A stretch of 64,000 bases of DNA from assembly GCF_000067205.1 (NCBI RefSeq), contig NC_010170.1, positions 3,658,001 through 3,722,000 of the forward strand, read 5' to 3'. The translations under genes were made by a program, and so were the position numbers. The notes beneath the pieces were generated by a model. The model worked only from the letters and a program-made list of their open reading frames with translations. It was not told the DNA's origin and did no database searches. Below, piece after piece: positions 1 through 8,935 of this stretch; positions within the stretch are counted from its first letter, which is position 1; each line of letters opens with the position of its first letter. Source of the DNA: Bordetella petrii. Its GTDB lineage: Bacteria > Pseudomonadota > Gammaproteobacteria > Burkholderiales > Burkholderiaceae_B.

Positions 1-1008
1 CTGCGCGCCGTGTGGCATATCGAAGCAGGCCGGCTGCGCCGCCGTGCATTCGCCGTAGTGACTGGGAAACAGAGGCGTAGACAGCCCCATGTCGTTGGAA
101 AACGCCACCGCGCTTTGCTGTTCGACCGTAGGCTGGCTGGCCTTCCAGTTAAAGCGGCCCAGCGCGGTCTGGCCGCTGCGGGCATCGCGCACCCAGTTCG
201 GCCGGCCGCTGATGCCATCGCCGTGGTCGGCCGCCGCATTGGCCAGAATGTCGGCGGGATGCACGGCTTCGAGCAGGCCCAGGCCGATCATCGGCGGCGC
301 CAGGCGCGGCGAGATCTGCACGTCGTCCCGCAGCGGCCCGTAGCCCGGGTCTTCGATCCGGTAGACAGGCTTCATCAGCGTGGCGGTCTCGCCACCATTG
401 AGCGCCACCGCCACCGGCTCGTACTCGATCTCCAGCCGCCCTTCCGCCGGCAGCCCGGCCACGGCGAAGTTCTGCAATTGCGAGCCATACACCGGCTCGG
501 GCACGAATGGCAGCTCGCCCGACGCCAGCAGGCGGCGGTGTTCATCGGTGCTGGGCGGCACGGCCAGGCGCAACAGCAGCGCCACGGCGTCGGTGCGCTC
601 CAGCGGGTCGAAGCCGGGCACGGTGCCGCGGCCGTCCTTGGTATGACATGCCTGGCAAGACCGGGCGTTGAACAGCGGCCCCAGGCCATCCGAAGCCTGG
701 GTCGACGACGGCGCCGACACCCAGTCTTTGCGGAACAGCCCGTTGCCCACCAGGAACTGCTGACGGCCTTCGAAGGTCAAGTTGGCCGAGGGATGCGAAA
801 AAATGTCGGCATTGACCAGTTTGCGCGTGGTGCCGGCGCCGGCCGGCAGGGTTTCGAACGTCTCGGCCCGGGAAAAATCGCGGGTCGGCGCGGTAACCCT
901 GGCGACGCGGTCGCGGTCTTCGACGCCGAGGTCGTCGCGCTGGGCGGATTGCGCGGTGGCGCCCGACGTGGCAAGCGCCGCCAATACTGCCACTACGATC
1001 TTGCTCAC
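1..1008 (-). CDS. Di-haem oxidoreductase / putative thiol oxidoreductase (DUF1111 family), C-terminus cut by window edge
   Basis: A periplasmic c-type cytochrome of the DUF1111 family, often called di-haem peroxidase or thiol oxidoreductase. It starts at a GTG (1006-1008) whose last two bases overlap the TGA of the upstream imelysin gene, so translation is probably coupled. The first 20 or so residues form a signal peptide ending near ATAQ. A haem-binding CQACH motif lies at residues 118-122, followed by TKDGRG. At least 336 residues are present and the reading frame runs out of the window, so a second haem motif may lie outside. Family knowledge: DUF1111 proteins commonly sit beside imelysin (iron-regulated) proteins. 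Electron donor and substrate are unknown. The family call is firm and the exact reaction is not. Confidence 0.85.
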   Translation of the reverse strand, partial: MSKIVVAVLAALATSGATAQSAQRDDLGVEDRDRVARVTAPTRDFSRAETFETLPAGAGTTRKLVNADIFSHPSANLTFEGRQQFLVGNGLFRKDWVSAPSSTQASDGLGPLFNARSCQACHTKDGRGTVPGFDPLERTDAVALLLRLAVPPSTDEHRRLLASGELPFVPEPVYGSQLQNFAVAGLPAEGRLEIEYEPVAVALNGGETATLMKPVYRIEDPGYGPLRDDVQISPRLAPPMIGLGLLEAVHPADILANAAADHGDGISGRPNWVRDARSGQTALGRFNWKASQPTVEQQSAVAFSNDMGLSTPLFPSHYGECTAAQPACFDMPHGAQ

Positions 1009-2303
1009 TGGAATACGGCTTCCGGCTTGTCCAGGCTGTCCGAACCTTCCAGCGCCACTTCGCCCAACTCAAGCACGGCAATCACGCGCTCCAGGCTGCG
1101 GGTCTGGTCGACCAGGCGATCGATGGCGGCCTGCACCACGGCATTGCCTTCGGCATTGCCGCTGGCAATCATCTGATCGTAGGTTTCAACCTTGTCGGCG
1201 CGGTCGCGCATGGCCTGCATGGCAGCCACGGTGGCGTCCAGCTTGGCGCGCATTTCGGCGTCCAGCTTGGGATCGCGCGCCTTGACCAGGTCGGACACGC
1301 TGGCGCCCGCGACGGTCTTGCCGTTTATGCGGGCGTAGCTGCCCAGGTACACGTTGCGGATGCCGATCTGGTTATAGAAATGCGAGTTGTGGGTGTTGTC
1401 GGAGAAGCAATCGTGCTCTTCTTCCGGGTCGTGCAGCATCAGGCCCAGCTTCATGCGCTCGCCCGCCAGTTCGCCGTACGACAGGCTGCCCAGGCCGGTC
1501 AGCATGGCGACCAGGCCAGCCTTGGGGTCCTGCTCGACCGCCTTGCGCGCCTGGCCATCCGCCTTCCAGTTGGCCACCATGGTTTCCAGGTCGGCAACCA
1601 GCAGGTCGGTGACCGCACGCAGGTACTGCACACGGCGTTCGCAATGTCCTCCCGTGCATTGGGCGGGGTCGAAATCAGTGTGCGGACGGTTGCCGGCATG
1701 GCGCTCTTGGGGCGTGCCCTGGCGGTCGGCCGGAGCCGGGCCGGAGCCGTTCAGGTCCTGGCCCCACAGCAGGAATTCGATGGCATGGTAGCCGGTGGCG
1801 ACGTTGGCTTCGTTGCCGTCCGCCTCGTGCAGTGTCTCGGCCAGCAGCTCGGGCGTGATGGTGGTGGCGTCGATGGTCTTGCCGCCCACGGAAATCTTGG
1901 AATTGGCGATCACATTCACGGCGTAGAACGCGTTCTGATCGCTCTCGGTGCCGTACGAGGCATCTACGTAATCGATCAGGCCTTCGTCCAGCGGCCAGGC
2001 ATTCACGCTGCCTTCCCAGTCGTCGACCACCGGGTTGCCGAAGCGGAAAGCCTCGGTCTGTTGATACGGCACGCGCGCCGCCAGCCACGCCGCGCGCGCG
2101 GCCTGCAGCGTCTGCGCGCTGGGCTGCTCGATCAACGCTTCGACTGCGGCGCGCAAGGCCTGTGCCGAAGCCAGCGAGTCTTCATAGCCAGCCAGCGCGA
2201 TATCGGCATAGGTCTGCACCACCGCCTTGGGTTCGGCGGCCGCCTGGGCCACGCCCGCGGCCAGGGTGGCCGCCAGCAGCGCGCCGTAGAGCAACTTGCG
2301 CAT
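1005..2303 (-). CDS. Imelysin family protein (IrpA/ICMP-like iron-regulated periplasmic protein)
   Basis: A 432-residue exported protein of the imelysin (peptidase M75-like) family. A signal peptide covers roughly residues 1-23 (MRKLLYGALL to AQAAA). The family signature GYHAIEFLLWGQD is at residues 171-183, and the C-terminal part has the conserved HDCFSDNTHNS segment. Family knowledge: these proteins are periplasmic or outer-membrane associated, induced under iron limitation, and related to the EfeO binding fold; true peptidase activity is doubtful. It overlaps the DUF1111 gene downstream, and a Fur-like site lies about 115 bases upstream, which agrees with iron regulation. The ATG at 2303 is preceded by a GGAGAG-type ribosome site. 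Confidence 0.9.
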   Translation of the reverse strand: MRKLLYGALLAATLAAGVAQAAAEPKAVVQTYADIALAGYEDSLASAQALRAAVEALIEQPSAQTLQAARAAWLAARVPYQQTEAFRFGNPVVDDWEGSVNAWPLDEGLIDYVDASYGTESDQNAFYAVNVIANSKISVGGKTIDATTITPELLAETLHEADGNEANVATGYHAIEFLLWGQDLNGSGPAPADRQGTPQERHAGNRPHTDFDPAQCTGGHCERRVQYLRAVTDLLVADLETMVANWKADGQARKAVEQDPKAGLVAMLTGLGSLSYGELAGERMKLGLMLHDPEEEHDCFSDNTHNSHFYNQIGIRNVYLGSYARINGKTVAGASVSDLVKARDPKLDAEMRAKLDATVAAMQAMRDRADKVETYDQMIASGNAEGNAVVQAAIDRLVDQTRSLERVIAVLELGEVALEGSDSLDKPEAVFQ

Positions 2304-2418
2304 CGGAATACTCTCCTTTGTTGTTGAAAAGCGCGCCCCGCGTGGCCGCGCCTTTCGGGATGAAGATTTACCGATGCAAGTGTAAACAATTTTCGTTCAA
2401 TATTCAGTGAATTGTCAG

Positions 2419-2430
2419 TAATGATTATCA
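2419..2430 (-). promoter_or_regulatory. Putative Fur box upstream of the imelysin gene
   Basis: Read on the minus strand, TGATAATCATTA matches the core of the 19-base Fur consensus (GATAATGATAATCATTATC) over one and a half repeats. It lies 116 bases before the imelysin start and overlaps the stop codon of the neighbouring ABM-domain gene. The surrounding 60 bases are AT-rich against a GC-rich background. No clean -35/-10 pair could be assigned, so the match is by motif and context only. Confidence 0.5.
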
Positions 2431-2973
2431 GCCTTGCACGGCCGGTTGCAGCCATCCTCGCAACAGCCGGGTGACGACCGGGATGCATACGAACGACAGC
2501 ACTGGCGTCATGCAGGCGGTAGTGATCAGCACGCGCCAGAACAAAGGCATGGCGCTCAATTGCTCGTTGAACAACGTGCTGAACAGCAGCAGCATGGGGA
2601 AATACGCCAGCCAGATGCTGACCGCCTGTTTCCAGCGCGGCGGCGCGCTGCGCGGCGGGCCGAACCAGGTATCCATACCGCTGGCCCGATGCACACGGCT
2701 GGCGCGCACCAGGCCCGCCCCGCGCTCTAGCCACATGCGCCGCGGCAGCGAATTTTCCCAGCGCGCGAGGTTGGCCTCGTCGTTAAAGCGAAGCACGATC
2801 TGGTACTGGTCGCCCCCTTCGGGCGGCTGCAGCACTCCCGACCCCAGAAATCCCGGAAAGCCCGCGGCCAGTATCTCGCCCTGGCGCAGCCACGCCAGGA
2901 AGTCGCCGTAGCGGTCGGGGGAAATATGGCGCGTCACCAGCATGGTGATCGGGGCGGGAAGACTTGTGTTCAT
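2428..2973 (-). CDS. ABM-domain (antibiotic biosynthesis monooxygenase-like) membrane protein
   Basis: A 181-residue protein. Residues 5-100 resemble the ABM ferredoxin-like fold (ITMLVTRHISPDRYGDFLAW, later YQIVLRFNDEANLARWE). The C-terminal third holds two hydrophobic segments (about 118-138 and 148-170) that should anchor it in the inner membrane. This ABM plus two-helix layout occurs in uncharacterised proteins annotated as antibiotic biosynthesis monooxygenase. The ATG at 2973 is preceded by AAGGAG seven bases upstream, which decides the start over longer frames. It is transcribed toward the iron-regulated pair, but the Fur-like site lies after it. Substrate unknown. Confidence 0.75.
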   Translation of the reverse strand: MNTSLPAPITMLVTRHISPDRYGDFLAWLRQGEILAAGFPGFLGSGVLQPPEGGDQYQIVLRFNDEANLARWENSLPRRMWLERGAGLVRASRVHRASGMDTWFGPPRSAPPRWKQAVSIWLAYFPMLLLFSTLFNEQLSAMPLFWRVLITTACMTPVLSFVCIPVVTRLLRGWLQPAVQG

Positions 2974-3223
2974 GCGGTACTCCTTGCTGCGTGTGGCCTC
3001 GCTTGCAATCCGCGGGCCTTCTGCCCTCTTTCCAAGCAAACCTTGTGCCAGGCGGCGGCCCCGGCCGCCCGCCCCGCAAACGCCGCCGGCTCGCGCCCGC
3101 CATGCACCGCCGCGCGCGATGCCGCGCCGTGGCGGCGCGCCACTGCACCGCGCCGGTGCGATATTGAGCATGGCCCAACGCAGGTCTACACTGGGCGCTC
3201 TCTCAACCCAAGGAGTATGCGCA

Positions 3224-3778
3224 ATGAGCACCTACAAGATTGCGGTTTTTGTCGGCAGCCTGCGGGCCGCATCCATCAACCTGCGTTTGGCGCGTGCCCT
3301 GGAAAAACTGCTGCCCGAGAACGTCAAGTTCGAATACGCCAGCCTGGGGGACGTGCCCCTGTTCAACCAGGACGACGAAATGTCCATGCCGCCCGCGGCC
3401 GCGAAGCTCAAAGCGCTCATCGCCAGCGCCGACGGCCTGCTGTTCGTCACCCCGGAGCACAACCGTTCGATCCCCGCGGCACTGAAAAACGCCATCGACT
3501 GGGGCTCGCGCCCATGGGGCCAGAACTCCTGGCCCGGCAAGGCCGGCGGCATCGTGGGCACCTCGCCCAGCGCGGCCGGCACCGCCATGGCGCAGCAGCA
3601 CCTGCGCAATATCCTGGCCGCGGAAGGCGTCAACGTGTTGACCACGCCGGAAGTCTTCCTGCAAACCACCGAAGGCTTGATAGACGACCAATACACCATC
3701 ACCAACGAAGGCACCCGCAAATTCCTGCAAGGCTGGCTCGACCGTTACGTCGCCTGGGTGGCCAAGCACTCTGGCTGA
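3224..3778 (+). CDS. NADPH-dependent FMN reductase family protein
   Basis: A 184-residue flavodoxin-like flavoprotein of the NAD(P)H-dependent FMN reductase family (ChrR/YieF/AzoR-like relatives). The flavin-phosphate loop GSLRAASINLRLARAL is at residues 11-26, and the second family motif PEHNRSIPAALKNAIDW is at about 77-93. Family members reduce FMN, quinones, chromate or azo dyes with NAD(P)H in the cytoplasm; which applies here cannot be read from the sequence. The start is chosen because AAGGAG lies just upstream of ATG 3224 and because longer in-frame extensions run through GC-rich non-coding sequence. It stands alone, divergent from the ABM gene. Confidence 0.9.
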   Translation: MSTYKIAVFVGSLRAASINLRLARALEKLLPENVKFEYASLGDVPLFNQDDEMSMPPAAAKLKALIASADGLLFVTPEHNRSIPAALKNAIDWGSRPWGQNSWPGKAGGIVGTSPSAAGTAMAQQHLRNILAAEGVNVLTTPEVFLQTTEGLIDDQYTITNEGTRKFLQGWLDRYVAWVAKHSG

Positions 3779-3874
3779 TCCCGCGTCGCAATCAACTCGT
3801 CATACTCGCCACGTAACCTCTCGGCCTGTTTGCTGACCTCCAGCTTAAACACCCGCCAACTCAGAGAGGTTTCA

Positions 3875-5707
3875 ATGTCCTACTTGACAGACAAGTTGCG
3901 TGCCCCGCGCCGTGAAGCAGAAGGAGAAATCACGGTGCCGGGCCAGATGTTCGACGACATCGTCGCCGCCAACCCCGGCCGGCGCACACTATTGAAGAAC
4001 AGCGTGGGGCTGTCGCTGCTGTCTGTATTCGGCGCAACGCTGGCGGGCTGTGGCAGCGGCAGCGACAACGATGACGACGACGGCCCCGCCAATGGCGGCG
4101 GCGCCGCCCCCTCTGCCGATTACTCGGTAAATTTCACGCCCCTGGCCGACAATCTCACGCCCGACACCGTACTGGTTCCCGAAGGCTACGTTGCCGAAGT
4201 GCTGTATTCGGCCGGCGACAAGTGCATGATCGGCTCGCTGGGCTACAGCGGCACGCCCCAGTCGTACCCGGCCACCGAGAACCAGGCCGGCGGCCAGCAT
4301 GACGGCATGCACTTCTACGCCCTGGACGGCGTGGACCCCAACAAGGGCGGCCTGCTGGTCCTGAACCACGAAAACGTCGACCGCCAAACGCTCGACCTGT
4401 CCACCGACGCGGTGCGCACCAATCTGTCGAACGTGGGCGTGTCGGTTATCGAGATCGCGCGTGGCGACGACGGCAAGTGGTCGGTCAACCCCAATTCGTC
4501 GTACAACAAACGCTACACCGGCAACACCGTCTACAACGTGAGCGGCCCGGCCGCGGCCGTCATCGGCCCCACCGTGGTCGGCACGCTGAATAACTGTTCC
4601 AGCGGCAACACGCCGTGGGGCACCTACCTGACCTGCGAAGAAACCACGGACAACTACTGGGACCCCACCCAGCCCGAAGAAGGCTATGGCTGGGTGGTCG
4701 AGATCGACCCGCACCAGCCGACCTCCACGGCCGTCAAGCGGACCGCGCTGGGCCGCTTCGATCACGAAAACACCGCCTACATGCTGGACAAGGACAACCG
4801 CGTCGCCTTCTACATGGGCGACGACGGCACGCCCGGCTGCATCTACAAGTTCGTTCCCTCGCGCGCTTATGATCCGTCGAATCGCGCCAATAACGCCAAC
4901 CTGCTCGACGAAGGCACGCTGTACGCGGCGCGCTTCAATGACGATGGCTCGGGCAACTGGGTAGAGCTGACTGTAGGCAAGAACGGCCTGACCGCCGGCG
5001 CCGTGGACCCGGGCAACTACACCCAGGTCGCCCCCGGCTCGCTGCCGGCGCAGCAGATTATCGACTTCAACTCGCAGGCCGATGTGCTGATCAACACCAA
5101 GGCCGCCGCGCGCGTGGCCGGCGCCACCCTGATGGACCGCCCCGAGTGGATCACCGTGGGCCAGGACAAGACCCTGTACTGCACGCTGACCAATAATGGC
5201 GGTCGCCGACGCACCAGCGCGGCAAACCCGCGAACCAATAATTCGCACGGCCACATCGTGCGCTGGAAAGAGCGCGGCGACTCGCCGCTGGCCACCACCT
5301 TCGAATGGGATTTGCTGCTGTTGGCCGGCTATGACGAAGCGCAAGGCAAGGCCGAGAACATCACCGGCACCATCAACGGCGATACGTTCTCCAGCCCCGA
5401 TGGCATCCGCGTCGACACGCGCGGCCGCTTGTGGGTGCAGACCGACTCGGGCGCTACCGGCGCCGATGAATTCGGCCACAACGCCATGTACTACATCGAC
5501 CAGACGACCGGCGAGTCGAAGCGCTTCCTGGTGGGCCCGGTTGGCTGCGAGATCACGGGTATCGCCTACAACGAAGACCTGACCACGTTCTTCATCAACA
5601 TCCAGCACCCGAACGGCGCATGGAACACCGTGCGCGCCGGTGGCGGAGACGCCCGCTCGGCCACGGTGGTGGTGCGCCGCGAAGACGGCAGGCCGGTCGG
5701 CGCCTGA
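3875..5707 (+). CDS. phoX: PhoX-family phosphatase (DUF839), Tat-exported, possibly lipoprotein
   Basis: A 610-residue PhoX-type alkaline phosphatase or close paralogue. The N-terminus has a twin-arginine motif (GRRTLLK, RR at 36-37), a hydrophobic stretch, and a lipobox-like LAGC with Cys59, so it may be a Tat-exported lipoprotein. Conserved PhoX segments follow: PEGYVAEVLYSAG, GLLVLNHENVD, WGTYLTCEE (the Cys-Glu-Glu that contributes to the Fe/Ca centre in PhoX), and GRFDHENTA. PhoX enzymes release phosphate from monoesters in the periplasm or at the surface using Ca and Fe. A GAGAGG ribosome site precedes ATG 3875. A pst transporter operon lies at the far end of the window, but no clear Pho box is seen here. 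DUF839 paralogues with other roles exist. Confidence 0.85.
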   Translation: MSYLTDKLRAPRREAEGEITVPGQMFDDIVAANPGRRTLLKNSVGLSLLSVFGATLAGCGSGSDNDDDDGPANGGGAAPSADYSVNFTPLADNLTPDTVLVPEGYVAEVLYSAGDKCMIGSLGYSGTPQSYPATENQAGGQHDGMHFYALDGVDPNKGGLLVLNHENVDRQTLDLSTDAVRTNLSNVGVSVIEIARGDDGKWSVNPNSSYNKRYTGNTVYNVSGPAAAVIGPTVVGTLNNCSSGNTPWGTYLTCEETTDNYWDPTQPEEGYGWVVEIDPHQPTSTAVKRTALGRFDHENTAYMLDKDNRVAFYMGDDGTPGCIYKFVPSRAYDPSNRANNANLLDEGTLYAARFNDDGSGNWVELTVGKNGLTAGAVDPGNYTQVAPGSLPAQQIIDFNSQADVLINTKAAARVAGATLMDRPEWITVGQDKTLYCTLTNNGGRRRTSAANPRTNNSHGHIVRWKERGDSPLATTFEWDLLLLAGYDEAQGKAENITGTINGDTFSSPDGIRVDTRGRLWVQTDSGATGADEFGHNAMYYIDQTTGESKRFLVGPVGCEITGIAYNEDLTTFFINIQHPNGAWNTVRAGGGDARSATVVVRREDGRPVGA

Positions 5708-5822
5708 CACGGGCGCGCCGGGCATGGGGCGGCGGGCCGCGCTGCCGCCCCGCAAGGTTCATGGCGCCGGCACGGCTCGCATGACGCGGATGGCCCTGCC
5801 GGCCGCCGCCGGCGGCCGGCGC

Positions 5823-6041
5823 TTACTCGCCGTCTTCGAGCCGCATGCCGATCTTCAGCCCGACCTGCCAGTGCGCGACCTGGCCATTCTTGATGTGACC
5901 GCGCACCTCGGTAACTTCGAACCAGTCTAGATTGCGCAGAGTTTCCGAAGCGCGCGCAATGGCTTGCACGACGGCATCATCGGACGACTTGGTGGACGAT
6001 CCCACCAGTTCGATTTGCTTGTACACGTGGCTGTTGGACAT
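5823..6041 (-). CDS. Dodecin (flavin-binding hollow-sphere protein)
   Basis: A 72-residue dodecin. The sequence has the diagnostic SSTKSSDDAVVQAIARA N-terminus, the flavin-stacking Trp in NLDWFEVTEVRGHI, and the C-terminal VAHWQVGLKIGMRLED strand with the flavin-contacting Gln. Dodecins assemble as dodecamers that bind and shield riboflavin, FMN or FAD in the cytoplasm. Length is normal for the family. It is a single gene transcribed away from mutS, with 209 bases between the two divergent starts. Confidence 0.95.
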   Translation of the reverse strand: MSNSHVYKQIELVGSSTKSSDDAVVQAIARASETLRNLDWFEVTEVRGHIKNGQVAHWQVGLKIGMRLEDGE

Positions 6042-6158
6042 CGTTCGTCTCCCGCAAGAAAGTAGCGGCAAGCCGGGGCGGCGGGCCGCCGGCCCGGCCT
6101 GCCCGGCCGGGTCGACCCATTGTGGCACGGCGCGGCGCGCCTGCCTATGCGCAAACGC

Positions 6159-6180
6159 CATGCCGGCGCACGCCGGCATG
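6159..6180. repeat. Perfect 10-bp inverted repeat with 2-base spacer
   Basis: CATGCCGGCG, two bases, then CGCCGGCATG form a perfect 22-bp palindrome in the dodecin/mutS divergent gap. There is no trailing T run on either strand, so a terminator is unlikely. It could be a REP-like element or a regulator site. Confidence 0.6.
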
Positions 6181-6250
6181 CGCGAACCGGTCCGCGGATG
6201 GGTTCTAATAGGTGATGTTGGATCACCCAAGATTGACGAACCCGTTCCCA

Positions 6251-8935
6251 ATGTCGAAGCAACGCGCGCACAATCACAACGCCGGCGTGGAAGCCCGCAG
6301 TCCTTCCACGGAGAACCTGGCGGGCCATACGCCCATGATGCAGCAATATTTACGCCTCAAGGCCGAGGCCGGCCCGTTGCTGCTGTTCTACCGCATGGGC
6401 GATTTCTATGAAATGTTCTACGAAGACGCGGAGCGCGCCGCGCGCCTGCTGGGCCTGACGCTGACCAAGCGCGGCGCGTCCAACGGCACGCCCATTCCCA
6501 TGGCAGGCGTGCCCGTGCATGCCATGGAGCAATACCTGGCGCGCCTGGTGGCCCTGGGCGAATCGGTGGCCATCTGCGAACAGATCGGCGACCCCGCCGC
6601 CGCCAAGGGGCCTGTCGAACGGCGCATCGTGCGCATCGTCACGCCCGGCACCCTGACCGACGAAGCCCTGCTTCCGGCCAAGGCCGACCGCGCCCTGGCG
6701 GCCGTGTTCCTGGGCGGCAAGGCGCGCAACCCGCGCGCCGGCCTGGCGTGGCTGAACCTGGCCAGCGGCGAATTCCGCGTCACCGAATGCGCGCCGGCCC
6801 AGATCGAATCCGAACTGCACCGCGTCGCACCCGCCGAGCTGGTGTGCGCCGAAAGCGCCGATCCGGCGCTGGCCTTCGAGGGCGCGCGCACCCGCGTGCC
6901 CGACTGGCACTTCGAAAGCGACGGCGCGCGGGCGCACCTGCTCGCCCACTTCAAGACCGACACCCTGGCCGGCTTCGACGTCGACGACATGCCCGCGGCC
7001 ATCTGCGCGGCCGGCGCGCTGCTGCGCTACGCCGCGCGCACTCAATCGCAGACGCTGGCGCATGTGCAGGGCATCGCGGTCGACCGGCCCGGCCAATACG
7101 TGCTGATGGACCCCGTCACGCGCCGCAACCTCGAGCTTACCCAGACCCTCAGCGGCGAAGAGTCTCCCACGCTGTTCTCGTTGCTGGACGGCTGCCGCAC
7201 GCCCATGGGCAGCCGGCTGCTGCGGCGCTGGCTGCATCATCCGCTGCGCGACAACGCCCCCGCGCTGGCGCGCCAGCAGGCCATCTCGGCCCTGCTGGCC
7301 GGCCGCACGGATGTCGCCCCGGCGTTCGGCGCGGCCGGCCTGCTGGAAACTCTGCGCGACGCGCTGGATGCGTTTCCCGATGTCGAACGCATCTCGTCGC
7401 GGCTGGCGCTGCGCTCGGTACGGCCGCGCGAACTGGCCAGCCTGCGCGACGCCCTGGCAGCCCTGCCCGCGCTGCGCGAACTGGTGGCGCCGCTAAGCGC
7501 CTCGCCGCGCCTGGCTGAACTGGCCGGGCACCTGCAACTGGATCCCGCCCTGGCCGACCTGCTGCGCCGCGCCATCGCCCAGGAGCCGGCGGTGGCCATT
7601 CGCGACGGCGGCGTCATCGCCACGGGCTTCGATGCCGAGCTCGACGAGTTGCGCGCCCTGGCCGCCGACGGCGGCGATTTCCTGGTGCAGCTCGAAGCCC
7701 GCGAGCGCGAGCGCACCGGCATCGGCAACCTGCGAGTCGAATTCAACCGCGTGCATGGCTTCTACATCGAAGTCACCAAGGGCCAGACCGACAAGGTGCC
7801 CGAAGACTACCGCCGCCGCCAGACGCTCAAGAACGCCGAACGCTACATCACGCCCGAGCTCAAGTCATGGGAAGACAAGGTGCTGTCGGCGCAAGACCGC
7901 TCGCTGGCGCGCGAGAAATGGCTGTACGAGCAACTGCTCGACACGCTGGCCGAGCACGTGCGCCCGCTGTCCGATTGCGCGGGCGCGCTGGCCGAACTGG
8001 ACACTCTGGCCGCCCTGGCCGAGCACGCGCGACGCCATGACTGGACCGCCCCCGAGCTTACCGACCAGGCCGAACTGGATATCGAGGCCGGCCGCCACCC
8101 GGTGGTGGAACGGGCCATCGAGCGCTTTACGCCCAACGGCTGCCGCCTGGACGCCACGCGCCGCATGCTGCTGATTACCGGCCCCAACATGGGCGGCAAA
8201 TCCACCTACATGCGCCAGGTGGCGCTGATCGCCCTGCTCGCGCGCACCGGCAGCTTCGTGCCGGCGCAGCGCGCCACCATCGGCAAGCTCGACCGCATCT
8301 TCACCCGCATCGGCGCGGCCGACGACCTGGCGGGCGGGCGTTCGACCTTCATGATGGAAATGACCGAGGCGGCCGCCATCCTGGCGGCCAGCACGCCGCA
8401 CAGCCTGGTGCTCATGGACGAGATCGGGCGCGGCACTTCCACCTACGACGGCCTGGCGCTGGCCTGGGCCATTGCATTGCGCCTGGTCACCCACAATCGC
8501 GCCCTGACCTTGTTCGCCACCCACTATTTCGAACTGACGCGCCTGCCGGCCGAGCAGCCCACGGCGGCCAACGCGCATCTGGCCGCCGCCGAATCGGCGG
8601 GCGGCATCGTGTTCCTGCACGAGGTGCGCGACGGCCCGGCCAGCCGCAGCTACGGCATCCAGGTGGCGCAGCGCGCCGGCGTGCCCGCCGCGGTCATCCG
8701 CCATGCCTCGCGCGAGCTCGAACGCCTGGAAGCGCAAGGCGCGCCCACCCCGCAACTGGGCCTGTTCGCCGCCGCCATCGAAGCCGATGCCCAGGCCGGC
8801 GCGGCCAGCGACCAGTCCGGCGAAGCCGCCGCCCTGCATGCCCTGCGCGATGAGCTTGCCCAGATCGATCCCGACAGCCTGACGCCGCGCGAAGCGCTGG
8901 ACGCCCTGTACCGCCTGAAGGCCTGCATGCCATGA
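6251..8935 (+). CDS. mutS: DNA mismatch repair protein MutS
   Basis: An 894-residue MutS, which recognises mismatches and small loops and starts methyl-directed repair with MutL. The mismatch-reading Phe-x-Glu is in LLFYRMGDFYEMF (F52-Y-E54). The C-terminal ATPase has Walker A GPNMGGKST at 644-652 and Walker B with the signature MDEIGRGTSTYDG around 722-733. Length is near the usual 850-890. The start is uncertain: ATG 6251 gives MSKQRAH, while GTG 6212 and ATG 6215 would add 12-13 residues with a slightly better upstream GG-rich site. The last codons overlap the next gene by four bases (ATGA), implying translational coupling. Confidence 0.97.
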   Translation: MSKQRAHNHNAGVEARSPSTENLAGHTPMMQQYLRLKAEAGPLLLFYRMGDFYEMFYEDAERAARLLGLTLTKRGASNGTPIPMAGVPVHAMEQYLARLVALGESVAICEQIGDPAAAKGPVERRIVRIVTPGTLTDEALLPAKADRALAAVFLGGKARNPRAGLAWLNLASGEFRVTECAPAQIESELHRVAPAELVCAESADPALAFEGARTRVPDWHFESDGARAHLLAHFKTDTLAGFDVDDMPAAICAAGALLRYAARTQSQTLAHVQGIAVDRPGQYVLMDPVTRRNLELTQTLSGEESPTLFSLLDGCRTPMGSRLLRRWLHHPLRDNAPALARQQAISALLAGRTDVAPAFGAAGLLETLRDALDAFPDVERISSRLALRSVRPRELASLRDALAALPALRELVAPLSASPRLAELAGHLQLDPALADLLRRAIAQEPAVAIRDGGVIATGFDAELDELRALAADGGDFLVQLEARERERTGIGNLRVEFNRVHGFYIEVTKGQTDKVPEDYRRRQTLKNAERYITPELKSWEDKVLSAQDRSLAREKWLYEQLLDTLAEHVRPLSDCAGALAELDTLAALAEHARRHDWTAPELTDQAELDIEAGRHPVVERAIERFTPNGCRLDATRRMLLITGPNMGGKSTYMRQVALIALLARTGSFVPAQRATIGKLDRIFTRIGAADDLAGGRSTFMMEMTEAAAILAASTPHSLVLMDEIGRGTSTYDGLALAWAIALRLVTHNRALTLFATHYFELTRLPAEQPTAANAHLAAAESAGGIVFLHEVRDGPASRSYGIQVAQRAGVPAAVIRHASRELERLEAQGAPTPQLGLFAAAIEADAQAGAASDQSGEAAALHALRDELAQIDPDSLTPREALDALYRLKACMP

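Noticed and set aside
2942..3223. N-terminal extension of the FMN reductase to an upstream ATG
   Set aside because: The extension is Arg/Pro/Ala-rich, overlaps the divergent ABM gene, and a good ribosome site precedes the shorter start.
3780..3874. Possible Pho box upstream of the PhoX-type gene
   Set aside because: Only a partial CGTCATA match with wrong repeat spacing; two 11-base-spaced CTGTCAT-like repeats are not present.
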